Source: Candidatus Onthenecus intestinigallinarum (lineage in GTDB: Bacteria > Bacillota > Clostridia > Christensenellales > Aristaeellaceae). Taken from it: 64,000 bases of DNA. Within the stretch, counting starts at the first letter, position 1. Each line of letters opens with the position of its first letter. Made by a program: the position numbers and the translations under genes. The DNA is taken from contig DVFJ01000006.1 in the NCBI GenBank assembly GCA_018713325.1, positions 1 to 64,000 of the forward strand, in the 5' to 3' direction. Below are positions 9,436 to 18,302 of this stretch, one piece after another. The notes beneath the pieces were generated by a model. The model saw only the letters and a program-made list of their open reading frames with translations. It searched no databases and had not been told where the DNA came from.

Positions 9436-11589
9436 ATGCGAAAAGAGATGCACGGCCGGCGGCGCATGCCCCCAAAACGGCCGCAGGAAAAAAAGAAAAG
9501 GAAGAAGAGGATGCAGATCCCGGAGCCGCGCCTGCGCGATGCGGCGCTGGAGGAGCGCATCGCGCAGGCTGTGCGCGACATCCGCAGGCCCATAGGCCCG
9601 GCGGATGTGGCCGCGCGCACCGGTATTGCCGAGGGGATCGCGCAACAGCTGCTCTTTGCGCTCGCGCGGGATGGCTTGCTCGCCTATACGCGCCAGGGCC
9701 TGTTCGCCACGCCCCAGGCGATGGGCTATCAGGTCTGCCGCGTGCAGAAAAGTCAGCGCGGCGGCGCGTATCTGATCGCGGAGGACGGCGGCGAATGGCG
9801 CGCGGCCGAGGACGCGCTGGGCGGCGCGATGCACGGGGACACGGTGTGGGCGTCGCCGCAGCGCGGCGACACGGCGGTCGTCGTGCGCGTCGTGCGGCGG
9901 GCCAATGAGACGATGGTCGGCACGCTGCGCCGGGCCGGAAAGCGCGTGTACCTGGAGCCGCAGGATAGGCGCCTGCCGGAGACCGTCGCGCTGACGGGCA
10001 GCCTGGACGCCGCGCAGGAGGGCGACCTGGTGGCCGTACGCGTCGTGCGCTGGCCAGAAGAGGGGGGACTGCAGGCCCAGGTGACGGAAGAGCTCGGACG
10101 TGCGGGCGACGTGCGGGGAGAGATGAACGCCATTCTGCATACGTTCGGGCTGCGGCGCGGCTTTGCGCAGGAGGTCCTGCAGGAGGCGGAGCGGGCCGCT
10201 GCGCAGGACATCGGACCGGCGCTCGCGGGACGGCTGGACCTGCGCGGCGCGCGCTGCTTTACGATCGACGGAGCGGATGCAAAGGACTTTGACGACGCGG
10301 TGTCCATCGAGCGCGAGGGGGACGGCTGGAGGCTGGGCGTGCACATTGCGGACGTGAGCCACTACGTGCGGCCCGGCACGGCGCTGGAGCGCGAGGCCTA
10401 TGCGCGTGGCACGAGCGTCTACCTGCCCGGCGTCGTGCTGCCGATGCTGCCCGAGGCGCTCTCCAACGGCAGTTGTTCGCTCAACCCGGACGTCGACCGG
10501 CTGACGCTCTCGGCGATCCTCTCCTTCGATGCGCAGGGCGAAGTGCGCGATTACCGCCTGTGCCGCTCCGTGATCCGCTCATGCGCGCGCCTCGTGTACG
10601 AGGACGTCAACCGCCTGCTGGAGACGGGCGAGGCGGCAAATGCGCGCTATGCGATGCTCGAGGGCGACCTGCGGGAGATGGCGCGCCTGTCTGAGCGGAT
10701 CCGGGCGCGGCGCACGGCGCGCGGCAGCATCGACTTTGAGCTGCCGGAGGCGCAGATCGACACGGACGCGGCGGGCGAGCCGACGGACGTGCGGGCGCGC
10801 TCGCGCGGCGTGGCGCACAAGATGATCGAGGACTTCATGCTTGCAGCCAATGAAATTGTCGCGCGCCACGCGCGGGAGCGGGAGCTGCCGATCCTCTATC
10901 GCGTGCATGAGGCGCCCGATCCGGATAAGCTGGCCTCCTTCGCGCAGTTCGCGGGCAGCCTGGGCCTGCGCGTGCCTGCGTCCGAGGACGCGACGCCGCT
11001 GGCGCTGCAGCGTCTGCTGGTCCAGGCGCAGGACCGGCCGGAGTATCCGGCGGTCGCGAGCCTGCTGCTGCGCAGCATGCAAAAGGCCGCATATGACCCG
11101 CGGCCCCTGGGGCACTTCGGCCTGGCGGCCAAGGACTACTGCCACTTTACCTCGCCGATCCGGCGCTATCCCGACCTGTTCACCCACAGGGTGCTGGCGC
11201 GCTCCTTCGAGGGCGGGGATATGGCGGCGCTGCGGGGGAGCGCGCAGGCCGCGGCCGCGCAGGCATCCGAGCGCGAGCGCAACGCCATGGAGGCCGAGCG
11301 CGAGGCGGACCGGATGATGATGGCGCGCTACATGTCCGGGCATATCGGCGAGACGTTCGACGCGACGGTCACGGGCGTCGTCGAGTGGGGCTTCTTCGCG
11401 ACGCTGGACAACACCGTCGAAGGGCTCGTACACGTGCGCACGCTGGAGGACTACTTCACGTTCAATGAGCGCAGCCAGTGCCTGATTGGCGAGCGCACTG
11501 GCGTGCGCTACCGCATCGGCCAGAAGGTGCGCGTGCGCGTGGAGAGCGTCGATACGCAGATGTACCAGATCAACTTCGTGCTGGATTGA
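9436..11589 (+). CDS. rnr: Ribonuclease R (3'-5' exoribonuclease, RNB family)
   Basis: A 717-residue protein with the expected order: a Lys/Arg-rich N-terminus (1-30), a winged-helix segment, cold-shock domains, the RNB catalytic domain and a C-terminal S1 domain. The active-site signature GADAKDFDDAVSI supplies the metal-binding aspartates, and HIADVSHYV, CHFTSPIRRYPDL and a closing S1 segment (GVVEWGFFATL) are also present. RNase R degrades structured RNA processively and takes part in trans-translation quality control. The ATG at 9436 has AAGGAGGA 6 bases upstream. smpB, a frequent neighbour, is not next to it here. Confidence 0.96.
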   Translation: MRKEMHGRRRMPPKRPQEKKKRKKRMQIPEPRLRDAALEERIAQAVRDIRRPIGPADVAARTGIAEGIAQQLLFALARDGLLAYTRQGLFATPQAMGYQVCRVQKSQRGGAYLIAEDGGEWRAAEDALGGAMHGDTVWASPQRGDTAVVVRVVRRANETMVGTLRRAGKRVYLEPQDRRLPETVALTGSLDAAQEGDLVAVRVVRWPEEGGLQAQVTEELGRAGDVRGEMNAILHTFGLRRGFAQEVLQEAERAAAQDIGPALAGRLDLRGARCFTIDGADAKDFDDAVSIEREGDGWRLGVHIADVSHYVRPGTALEREAYARGTSVYLPGVVLPMLPEALSNGSCSLNPDVDRLTLSAILSFDAQGEVRDYRLCRSVIRSCARLVYEDVNRLLETGEAANARYAMLEGDLREMARLSERIRARRTARGSIDFELPEAQIDTDAAGEPTDVRARSRGVAHKMIEDFMLAANEIVARHARERELPILYRVHEAPDPDKLASFAQFAGSLGLRVPASEDATPLALQRLLVQAQDRPEYPAVASLLLRSMQKAAYDPRPLGHFGLAAKDYCHFTSPIRRYPDLFTHRVLARSFEGGDMAALRGSAQAAAAQASERERNAMEAEREADRMMMARYMSGHIGETFDATVTGVVEWGFFATLDNTVEGLVHVRTLEDYFTFNERSQCLIGERTGVRYRIGQKVRVRVESVDTQMYQINFVLD

Positions 11590-11599
11590 GACCTGCATA

Positions 11600-11633
11600 C
11601 AAAAACCCCCGGGAAACGTTCCCGGGGGTTTGC
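11600..11633. terminator. Bidirectional terminator between rnr and glmM
   Basis: A perfect 13-bp stem (11603-11615 with 11619-11631) with a 3-base loop, flanked by A-rich and T-rich sides, serves the convergent genes rnr and glmM. Confidence 0.92.
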
Positions 11634-11646
11634 GCGGCCTGCGACC

Positions 11647-12993
11647 TCAGCTGAACTTCTTCTGGATGAGCATCGCCAGCTCATACACGTCCTGATCGAT
11701 CTCGGCCTGATCCGGGCCCTCGATCATCACGCGCACGAGCGGCTCCGTGCCGGAGGGGCGGATGAGCACGCGGCCGCGGCCGGCGTATTTCTGCTCCAGC
11801 TGCGCGATGGCGGCCTGCACCTCCGCGTCCGCCTTGTATTCCTCCTTGCGGCTGTCCGGCACCTTGGCGCCCAGCTGGGACTGGGGCAGCACGTGCATGA
11901 CCTTGGCCAGCTGCGAGAGCGACTGCTTCGTCTCGGACATCACGGTCAGCAGCTGGATGGCGGTGATGATGCCGTCGCCCGTGGTGTTGTGGTCCAGGAA
12001 GATCACGTGGCCGGACTGCTCGCCGCCGAGGTTGTAGCCGTTGGCGAGCATCTCCTCGAGCACGTAGCGGTCGCCCACGCGGGTCTTGACCAGCTCGATC
12101 TTGTGCTCCTTCATGGCGATGTCCAGGCCCATGTTGCTCATGATCGTGCCGACGAGCGTGTTCTTGGCCAGGCGGCCCTTCTTCTTCAGATGCGTCGCGC
12201 AGATGGCCATGATCTTGTCGCCGTCGACGATCTGCCCCCGGTCGTCGACCGCGATCAGGCGGTCGGCGTCGCCGTCAAAGGCCAGGCCGACGTCCGCGCC
12301 CAGCTCGCTGACGAGCTCCTGCAGGCGCTTGGGGTGCGTGGAGCCGCAGTATTCGTTGATGTTCGTGCCGTCCGGCTCGTGGTAGTACGCGTTGACCTGC
12401 GCGCCCAGCTCGCGCAGCGCGCGCGGGGCGACGGACGAGGAGGCGCCGTGCGCGCAGTCGAGCACGACGTTGAGCCCGTCGAAGCGCACGGAGGTGGTGT
12501 TCTTCAAAAACTCGATGTACTGGCGCTGCGCGTTGACCTGACGGATCGGGCGGCCGACGCTGACGCCGGTGGGCAGCTCGGGCAGGGGCGTGCGTCCCTG
12601 GATGATGTCCTCGATGCGGTCCTCGATGGCGTCGGGCAGCTTGCAGCCGCTGCGGTCGAAGAACTTGATGCCGTTGTACTCGACCGTATTGTGCGACGCG
12701 GAGATGACCACGCCCGCGTCCGCCTCGTAGAAGCGCGTCAGGTAGGCGATGCCGGGCGTGGGCAGCACGCCCAGCAGCACGGCGCGCGCGCCGACGGAGC
12801 AGATGCCCGCCACGAGCGCGGATTCGAGCATTTCGCCGGAAATACGGGTATCGCGTCCGACCAGGATCGTCGGACGGCGCACGTTGGATGCGAGCACGGC
12901 AGCGCCTGCCTGGCCCAGCTTGAAGGCCAGCTCACAGGTCAGCTCCGCGTTGGCCACACCGCGCACGCCGTCTGTTCCGAATAGTCTTGCCAT
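11647..12993 (-). CDS. glmM: Phosphoglucosamine mutase
   Basis: A 448-residue alpha-D-phosphohexomutase of normal length. It starts MARLFGTDGVRGVAN, carries the phosphoserine loop VISASHN, the metal-binding loop AFDGDADR and the C-terminal phosphate-binding RPSGTEP. It converts glucosamine-6-phosphate to glucosamine-1-phosphate for UDP-GlcNAc and peptidoglycan synthesis. The ATG at 12993 has CGGAGGA 7 bases upstream. It has its own promoter and is not next to glmS or cdaA. Confidence 0.97.
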   Translation of the reverse strand: MARLFGTDGVRGVANAELTCELAFKLGQAGAAVLASNVRRPTILVGRDTRISGEMLESALVAGICSVGARAVLLGVLPTPGIAYLTRFYEADAGVVISASHNTVEYNGIKFFDRSGCKLPDAIEDRIEDIIQGRTPLPELPTGVSVGRPIRQVNAQRQYIEFLKNTTSVRFDGLNVVLDCAHGASSSVAPRALRELGAQVNAYYHEPDGTNINEYCGSTHPKRLQELVSELGADVGLAFDGDADRLIAVDDRGQIVDGDKIMAICATHLKKKGRLAKNTLVGTIMSNMGLDIAMKEHKIELVKTRVGDRYVLEEMLANGYNLGGEQSGHVIFLDHNTTGDGIITAIQLLTVMSETKQSLSQLAKVMHVLPQSQLGAKVPDSRKEEYKADAEVQAAIAQLEQKYAGRGRVLIRPSGTEPLVRVMIEGPDQAEIDQDVYELAMLIQKKFS

Positions 12994-13035
12994 GGTGTAT
13001 CCTCCGGTTTCGTTTTGAAATAGCCTGCGCACAAA

Positions 13036-13065
13036 CGCAGGCGGGCATGCGAACATGCCCGCCTG
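13036..13065 (-). terminator. Hairpin upstream of glmM, likely end of the isomerase gene transcript
   Basis: A 13-bp perfect stem (13036-13048 with 13053-13065) with a CGAA/TTCG tetraloop. It abuts the glmM -10 box, so it is probably the terminator of the preceding isomerase gene rather than a glmM leader structure. The T-run is short. Confidence 0.6.
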
Positions 13066-13066
13066 C

Positions 13067-13095
13067 ATTATAGCGGATTCAGGAAGAAAAAGCAA
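13067..13095 (-). promoter_or_regulatory. Sigma-A promoter of glmM
   Basis: On the minus strand TTGCTT (13090-13095) and TATAAT (13067-13072), spacing 17. Confidence 0.75.
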
Positions 13096-13106
13096 GGTCG
13101 AGGGGA

Positions 13107-14075
13107 TCAGGCCCACCACATTTCGGCCTTGTCCTCGAAGACCATGACCTCCTTGAGCAGCGAGATCGCCTTCTGCAGGCCCTCGTTGACGCTCATGAGC
13201 GCGTCCTCGTGCTCGATGGAGACCGGGCCGTCATAGCCGACCTTGAGCAGCATGGAGATGATGTCCTTCCACAGCTGGTAGTCGTGGCCGTAGCCGACGG
13301 AGCGGAAGATCCAGGAGCGGTGCAGCGCGTCGCCGTAGTGCTTGTTGTCCAGCACGCCGTTGACGGCGGTGTTGGCCGCGTCGATCTTGGTGTCCTTGGC
13401 GTGGAAGTGGTAGATCGCGCCCGCCTCGCCCAGCTTGCGGATGCTCTCGACCGGGTCGCAGCCCTGCCAGAACAGGTGGCTGGGGTCGAAGTTCGCGCCC
13501 ATGATCGGGCCGACGGCCTCGCGCAGGCGCAGCATCGTCTCGGGGTTGTACACGCAGAAGCCCGGGTGCATCTCCAGCGCGATGCGCTCCACGCCGTGCT
13601 CCATGGCAAACGCCGAGGCCTTCTTCCAATAGTCGATCAGCACCTCCCACTGGTACTTGAGCGCGTCGGCGAAGTCGGTCGGCCAGGGGCAGGTGACCCA
13701 GTTGGGCGTCTTGTCCTCGGGCGAGCCGCCGGGGCAGCCGGAGAAGGTCACGATCGTCTTGACGCCGAGCTTTTCGGCCAGCAGGCAGGCGTTGACGAAG
13801 TCCTGATGATCGCGCGCGGCGATTTCGGGGTTGGGGTGCACGCCGTTGCCGTGGCAGCTGAGCGCGGCCAGCTCAAGGCCGTGGCGCTTGATGGTGTCGG
13901 CGAATTCCTTGAGCTTCGCGTCGTCGTGCAGCAGCACGTCGGGGTCGCAGTGACCGCGTCCGGGCGAGCCGCCGCAGCCGATCTCCAGCGCCTGTACGCC
14001 GGAGTCGGCCAGGTACTTGCACGCTGCGTCGAGGCTCATGCCATAGAGGGGGACCGTCAGGACACAAAGCTTCAT
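13107..14075 (-). CDS. Sugar phosphate isomerase/epimerase-like TIM-barrel protein
   Basis: A 322-residue protein of the AP-endonuclease-2-like TIM-barrel superfamily (IolE/IolI, xylose isomerase-like). Landmarks are ALEIGCGG, LSCHGNGVHPN, ALEMHPGFCVYN, GANFDPSHLFWQG, YHFHAKDTKI and the C-terminal VSIEHEDALMS; these supply the Glu, Asp and His metal ligands typical of the fold. Family members isomerise or epimerise sugars or inositol intermediates. The substrate cannot be named because no catabolic genes are adjacent. The ATG at 14075 has AAGGAGG 9 bases upstream. Confidence 0.85.
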   Translation of the reverse strand: MKLCVLTVPLYGMSLDAACKYLADSGVQALEIGCGGSPGRGHCDPDVLLHDDAKLKEFADTIKRHGLELAALSCHGNGVHPNPEIAARDHQDFVNACLLAEKLGVKTIVTFSGCPGGSPEDKTPNWVTCPWPTDFADALKYQWEVLIDYWKKASAFAMEHGVERIALEMHPGFCVYNPETMLRLREAVGPIMGANFDPSHLFWQGCDPVESIRKLGEAGAIYHFHAKDTKIDAANTAVNGVLDNKHYGDALHRSWIFRSVGYGHDYQLWKDIISMLLKVGYDGPVSIEHEDALMSVNEGLQKAISLLKEVMVFEDKAEMWWA

Positions 14076-14130
14076 GAACAAAACCTCCTTTGGAATTGCA
14101 GGGGAAACAATTTCCACAATCGCTGCCATC

Positions 14131-14159
14131 ATTATAGCGCAAAGTGGCCAAAAAAGCAA
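14131..14159 (-). promoter_or_regulatory. Sigma-A promoter of the isomerase/epimerase gene
   Basis: On the minus strand TTGCTT (14154-14159) and TATAAT (14131-14136), spacing 17; the same hexamers as the glmM promoter. Confidence 0.7.
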
Positions 14160-14217
14160 AACAAAAATACGCGTCCGTCATGCGGCGGGCGCGCGTGAAT
14201 ACAATAGAGATGGGCGC

Positions 14218-14676
14218 TCAGAGTTCAGAGAGGATGCGGGTGATCGACGCAAGCGCGTCGTAGAGCTCCTTGAACTCGGATACGGACAGGTTTTCCACCT
14301 GGCGCTGCACCTGGCCGGCGATCGTCTGGCGGATGGCGGCCAGCTTTTCCGAGCCCGCCGGCAGGATCACGATGTTCACCACGCGCCGGTCGTGCTGGTC
14401 GCGCTGGCGGTCGACCAGGCCGCTCTCCAGCAGGCGGTCGACCAGCGGCGTGATGTTCGGCTTGGCGATGCCCAGGCGGCGCGAGATCTCGGAGACGGAC
14501 ATCGTTCCGGCATCCTGCAGCATGGCCAGGACCTGTACGTGCGAAAGCGGAATGCCGTGCTCGGACTGGACAAGGTCCATGTGCAGCAGGCGTTTTTTCA
14601 GCAGCGGAAGCGCATGAAACATGTTCTGCGCGAGCTTGTCGATCATCTGCGGGTCAATGACGCGTCTCTTGGGCAT
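14218..14676 (-). CDS. MarR family transcriptional regulator
   Basis: A 152-residue winged-helix protein. The DNA-binding part reads MSVSEISRRLGIAKPNITPLVDRLLESGLVDRQRDQHDRRVVNIVIL, with the wing motif DxRxxxxxLT-like DRRVVNIVILPAGSEKL. The helices at both ends would form the dimer interface. MarR proteins usually repress a neighbouring gene and respond to small molecules. The nearest divergent gene is the ZorA-like channel gene 344 bases away, so regulation of that operon is possible but unproven. GGAGAC precedes the start. Confidence 0.9.
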   Translation of the reverse strand: MPKRRVIDPQMIDKLAQNMFHALPLLKKRLLHMDLVQSEHGIPLSHVQVLAMLQDAGTMSVSEISRRLGIAKPNITPLVDRLLESGLVDRQRDQHDRRVVNIVILPAGSEKLAAIRQTIAGQVQRQVENLSVSEFKELYDALASITRILSEL

Positions 14677-15019
14677 GAATGGAGTCTCCTGTCTTCTTTG
14701 GATTCAAAATAATACCATTTCATAATGTTTATTTACAGCGCAAACCTATAGAATTGTATACGATTTTTGCCCGAAGGGCAAGGGCTTTTCCGGGCGAATC
14801 GCGGCGTTTTAAAATTTTTAGGAAAACTGCGGACAAAACGGGAAGACGCTTTGGACAGAATTCGTCTTTATATAAGATGAACTTTTATTGATCTGCGTTT
14901 CAGGCATTTACAGGCGAACTGAAATGGGGTACAATGAAAGATACAACGCATTGCATGGCATCGGACCTTTGCGTATGCTACCAAAATCAGTTTAGATATG
15001 AAACGGCAGGTGCGACGGC
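14677..15019 (+). promoter_or_regulatory. AT-rich intergenic region with promoter of the MotA/MotB-like operon
   Basis: This 343-base gap is markedly more AT-rich than its surroundings. Towards the right, TTTACA (14907-14912) and TACAAT (14930-14935) with 17-base spacing form a promoter facing the ZorA-like gene, leaving a leader of about 80 nt. On the left, TATTAT sequences could serve the minus-strand MarR gene, but without a convincing -35 box. No RNA gene or ORF with coding character is visible. Confidence 0.65.
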
Positions 15020-16672
15020 ATGACCGAACAACTCCTCAAAAGCATCCTGGAAAACCTGGCCGCGTTCGCCATCTATGCGGCGATCGTGCTCATCTTCATC
15101 GTCGCGTCGTTCAAGTGCTTCGTGCCGCTCTCGCGCAACGCCTCCGCCTTGCGCCGGGCGGCGCGCCGCCTGATCGACGAGGGCAAGCGCGGCGTGGACG
15201 TCCCCTCCTGGAACAGCCTGGACTTTCTGGGCCGTAGCCTGCAGGATGACTGGATGCGCTTCCTGCAAAACGCGCAGACGCGCGACGCGCACGGCGGCTC
15301 GTGCGACGTGGAGGACTATATCAACGAAGACACGGCCATCGACGAGGCGAGCAACCTGCAGCTGGCCGAGATGATCCCGGGCGTGATGGTCTCCCTGGGC
15401 ATCCTGGGCACGTTCCTGGGCCTGGTGACGGGCCTGTCGGGCCTGGCGCTCACGGACGACACGGCGACGATGCTCTCCGCCATCGATCAGCTGATCGGCG
15501 GCATGAGCACCGCGTTTCTGACGTCGATCTTCGGCGTCATCGCGTCTCTGACGTTCAACTTCCTCAATCGCTACAACACCGGCAAGGCGCAGCGCGCGCT
15601 CTCGCACTTCATCGACGCATTCCAGCAGTACGGCATGCCCAAGCCCGTGGACGACCGCACGCAGCTGATCGCCATGCAGCAGGAGCAGACGGCCTACCTG
15701 CGCACCGCGGTCGAGGAGGTCTCCGCGCGCCTGGTCACGCAGATCGAGCAGAGCATCCTGCGCGCGCTGCTGCCCGTGCAGCGCTCGATGGACAACTTCA
15801 TCGTCGCGGCCACGCGCGAGCAGGTTGAGGGCATCGACCGCGTGGCGGCCCGCTTTGTGGAGCGCATGGACGCGGCGATGGGCGGCAGGCTGCAGAACCT
15901 GTCGGACAAGCTGGACGAGATGGCGGCCTCCAACCGCGCCACGCAGCAGGATATGAAGGCTGCGGCCGAGGCCATCGCCACCATGACGCAGGACGTGGTC
16001 AACATGCACGCGCTCTCCCAGTCGGTCCTGGAGCAGTTCCAGGCCTATACCGCGGACATGTCGCTCAACAAGCAGAACGTGCAGGAGAGCGCCGCCCGCT
16101 GCGCGCGCATGATCGAGGAGGCGCAGGCCTCGCTCTCGCGCATGACGCAGGAGGCAGAGACGTCGCTGGCCAATTCGATGGAAAAGGTGGCGCAGACCGC
16201 CGCGCAGCAGACGCGTTACCTGGCCAAGCTGCAGGAATACCAGGCGGCGGTGCAGCAGGGCCAGCAGCAGTATGTCGCCTGGACGGACAAGTTCCTCGCC
16301 AGCGCGCAGACGCAGAGCCTGACCACGGCCAAGGAACTGGAGCGCGTGAGCGCGTCGGTCAAGGACAGCGCGGCGCTGCTCAACAGCGCGTACCTGTCCT
16401 TCTGCGAGCAGCTGGAGGAGGGCCTGAGCAAGGGACTGGCGCTGCTGGACGAAAACGTGACCACCACGACCCGTCAGCTGGGCACGACGCTGGCCGGCAT
16501 CCGCCAGACGACGGACGCGCTGCCCGCGCTGCTGGCCGGAAGCGCGCGCAAGTACAGCGCGCAGGTCGACCAGTTCGTGGGCGCCCTGCAGCAGCTGCAG
16601 CGCTCGCTGGAGCGCACGGCCCAGGCCGCGGAGGACGCCTCCCGTGAGCAGACCCAGAGGGAGGTAAGCTGA
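15020..16672 (+). CDS. MotA/TolQ/ExbB-family channel with long tail, ZorA-like
   Basis: A 550-residue protein. An N-terminal membrane helix (about 14-36) is followed by a cytosolic segment and the MotA/ExbB core: helix MIPGVMVSLGILGTFLGLVTGL (118-139) and helix TAFLTSIFGVIASLTFNFL (164-182). Residues 200-550 form a long Gln/Ala/Glu-rich helical tail. This design, a proton channel with a long coiled tail, is that of ZorA in Zorya anti-phage systems, where five ZorA copies surround a ZorB dimer. The stop codon shares one base with the next start, which encodes a MotB/OmpA-type partner. No ZorC, ZorD or ZorE gene follows, so the name is by likeness only; another motor role is possible. Confidence 0.8.
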   Translation: MTEQLLKSILENLAAFAIYAAIVLIFIVASFKCFVPLSRNASALRRAARRLIDEGKRGVDVPSWNSLDFLGRSLQDDWMRFLQNAQTRDAHGGSCDVEDYINEDTAIDEASNLQLAEMIPGVMVSLGILGTFLGLVTGLSGLALTDDTATMLSAIDQLIGGMSTAFLTSIFGVIASLTFNFLNRYNTGKAQRALSHFIDAFQQYGMPKPVDDRTQLIAMQQEQTAYLRTAVEEVSARLVTQIEQSILRALLPVQRSMDNFIVAATREQVEGIDRVAARFVERMDAAMGGRLQNLSDKLDEMAASNRATQQDMKAAAEAIATMTQDVVNMHALSQSVLEQFQAYTADMSLNKQNVQESAARCARMIEEAQASLSRMTQEAETSLANSMEKVAQTAAQQTRYLAKLQEYQAAVQQGQQQYVAWTDKFLASAQTQSLTTAKELERVSASVKDSAALLNSAYLSFCEQLEEGLSKGLALLDENVTTTTRQLGTTLAGIRQTTDALPALLAGSARKYSAQVDQFVGALQQLQRSLERTAQAAEDASREQTQREVS

Positions 16673-17664
16673 TGCGCGCGCAACATGGCAGAAGGGCCCG
16701 GGGCGATGCGAGCTCGTTCTGGATCTCGTATTCCGACCTGATGGCGAGCATGCTGTTCGTGTTTGCGCTGATCCTGTTCTTCAGCATCTATCAACTGGTC
16801 GATCTGCAGGAGAAGAAGACCGCCGAGCTGGAGACGCAGGCGGCGCAGCTGGCGACGCAGCAGAGCCTTCTGTTCGATCAGGAGGCGGAGCTCAAGGACA
16901 AAGAGGAGCAGCTGGCGACCTCGTCCCAGCTGCTGGAGGATCAGCAGACGCAGCTGGATGAGCAGGCGGCGCTGCTGGCGCTGACGGCGGCGCAGCTGGA
17001 GGAGCGCGAGACCGCGTTCGACGCTCAGAGCGTTGAGCTGGAAGAGGCGCGCCTGCAGATTGCTCTGGCCCAGCAGAACCTGGACGCCCAGCAGCTGCGC
17101 CTGGACGAGCAGCAGGCGCAGATTGACAACCTGATCGGCGTGCGCTCGCGCATCATCGAGGACCTGCGCGATGAGATGCGCAGCGCCAACCTTGACACCG
17201 TCGTCGACCGGCAGACCGGCGCGATCACGTTTACCAGCTCCGTGCTCTTTGACTACAACAGCTCCGATCTCAAGGACTCGGGCAAGGCGCTGCTGGACAG
17301 CTTTTTGCCCGTCTACGTGCACACGCTGCTCTCCGAGGAGAACCAGGACTACGTGGCCGAGATCATCATCGAGGGACACGCGGACATGAGCGGCGACTAT
17401 CTGAGCAACCTGAACCTGTCGCAGCAGCGCGCGCTGTCGGTCGTGTCCTACTTCCTGTCGGATACGTTCTACGGCCTGACGGCGCAGGAGAAGGAGCAGC
17501 TGCGCTCGATCGTCACGGCCAACGGGCGTTCCTGGGTCGATCCGGTCTACAACGAGGACGGGACGGTCAACATGGAGGCCTCCCGCCGCGTGGAGTTCAA
17601 GTTCCGCCTCAAGGACGCGGAGATGATCGCCGAGATGAGCAGCATTCTCGAACAGAACGATTGA
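16672..17664 (+). CDS. MotB/OmpA-family protein, ZorB-like stator partner
   Basis: A 330-residue protein. The N-terminal SFWISYSDLMASMLFVFAL (15-33) contains the single membrane helix and Asp22, the equivalent of the proton-carrying Asp of MotB and ZorB. Residues about 45-175 are heptad-like Gln/Glu/Leu coiled coil, longer than in MotB. The C-terminal part (about 185-325) is an OmpA-like peptidoglycan-binding domain: VLFDYNSSDLKDSG, EIIIEGHADMSG, NLNLSQQRALSVVSYF and ASRRVEFKF. It should anchor the motor in the wall while the channel subunit drives the tail in the cytoplasm. Start and stop overlap couples it to the channel gene. Confidence 0.83.
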   Translation: MRAQHGRRARGDASSFWISYSDLMASMLFVFALILFFSIYQLVDLQEKKTAELETQAAQLATQQSLLFDQEAELKDKEEQLATSSQLLEDQQTQLDEQAALLALTAAQLEERETAFDAQSVELEEARLQIALAQQNLDAQQLRLDEQQAQIDNLIGVRSRIIEDLRDEMRSANLDTVVDRQTGAITFTSSVLFDYNSSDLKDSGKALLDSFLPVYVHTLLSEENQDYVAEIIIEGHADMSGDYLSNLNLSQQRALSVVSYFLSDTFYGLTAQEKEQLRSIVTANGRSWVDPVYNEDGTVNMEASRRVEFKFRLKDAEMIAEMSSILEQND

Positions 17665-17695
17665 CGCCGGACGCGGCTGGGAAGGATGAAGGACG

Positions 17696-18178
17696 ATGCG
17701 GACTTTGGCTTGGGTGCTGATCGTCGTGACGGCCGTGGCGCTGCTGGTGGCCGGCTATGAGCTGGCGACGATGCGGCTCGTGGCGGGCGAGGTGCAGGTG
17801 GAGGTCACGCCCGCGGCGCAGAATGAGGCGCTCTTTGAGCAGCTGCGCGCGGACATGGCCAACAACGCCCTGACGGGCCGCGTGTTTACAGGCGAATCCA
17901 TCGGCGACATCGCGGACTATGTATTCGTCGCCTACACCGTGCCCGTGCGCAACTTCAACCTGCTGCGCGCGGAATGGATTGAGCTGGCCGTGCAGCCCCA
18001 GGAGGGCGATGTGACGCAGCTGTTCACCGGCGACGCACAGCAGGTGGCGGGGCTGCGCAGCGCGGAGCTTCGCGCGACGGTGCTGTGCCGCCTGGACGAA
18101 CAGACCGCCGCGGCGCGCACGCCCAGCCTGTCGGTCAACTATTTCATCTTCGGCCGTGCCTACAGCTTTTCGCTGTAG
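17696..18178 (+). CDS. Small membrane-anchored protein of the motor operon, unknown
   Basis: A 160-residue protein I do not recognise. Residues 3-21 form one hydrophobic helix (signal anchor); the rest is predicted to be external, mostly beta-type, with a single cysteine near the C-terminus and a terminal YFIFGRAYSFSL. It lies 31 bases after the ZorB-like gene, shares its terminator, and has AAGGA before the ATG. Known Zorya operons do not carry such a gene, so it may be a third stator subunit or an unrelated lipid-facing protein. Confidence 0.7.
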   Translation: MRTLAWVLIVVTAVALLVAGYELATMRLVAGEVQVEVTPAAQNEALFEQLRADMANNALTGRVFTGESIGDIADYVFVAYTVPVRNFNLLRAEWIELAVQPQEGDVTQLFTGDAQQVAGLRSAELRATVLCRLDEQTAAARTPSLSVNYFIFGRAYSFSL

Positions 18179-18191
18179 GCGGCCCCAAATG

Positions 18192-18217
18192 GACGGGACG
18201 GTTGTCCCGTCTTTTTT
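18192..18217 (+). terminator. Terminator of the MotA/MotB-like operon
   Basis: An 8-bp perfect stem (18192-18199 with 18204-18211), GGTT loop and six T. Confidence 0.92.
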
Positions 18218-18225
18218 GCGCCTGC

Positions 18226-18251
18226 ACCCCTTTGCGCGCGCGGCATACGAT
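18226..18251 (+). promoter_or_regulatory. Sporulation-type promoter (sigma-K/sigma-E-like) of the coat-like gene
   Basis: AC (18226-18227), 16 bases, then CATACGAT (18244-18251). This fits the AC-N16-CATAnnnT geometry of mother-cell sigma-K promoters and the CATA -10 box of sigma-E. No sigma-A promoter is visible before the coat-like gene. The same arrangement precedes cotJA. Confidence 0.5.
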
Positions 18252-18302
18252 GATAGCGTGAGGGAGCACCTCATAGACAAAGACGAGGAGGCGCAAACGA
18301 GC

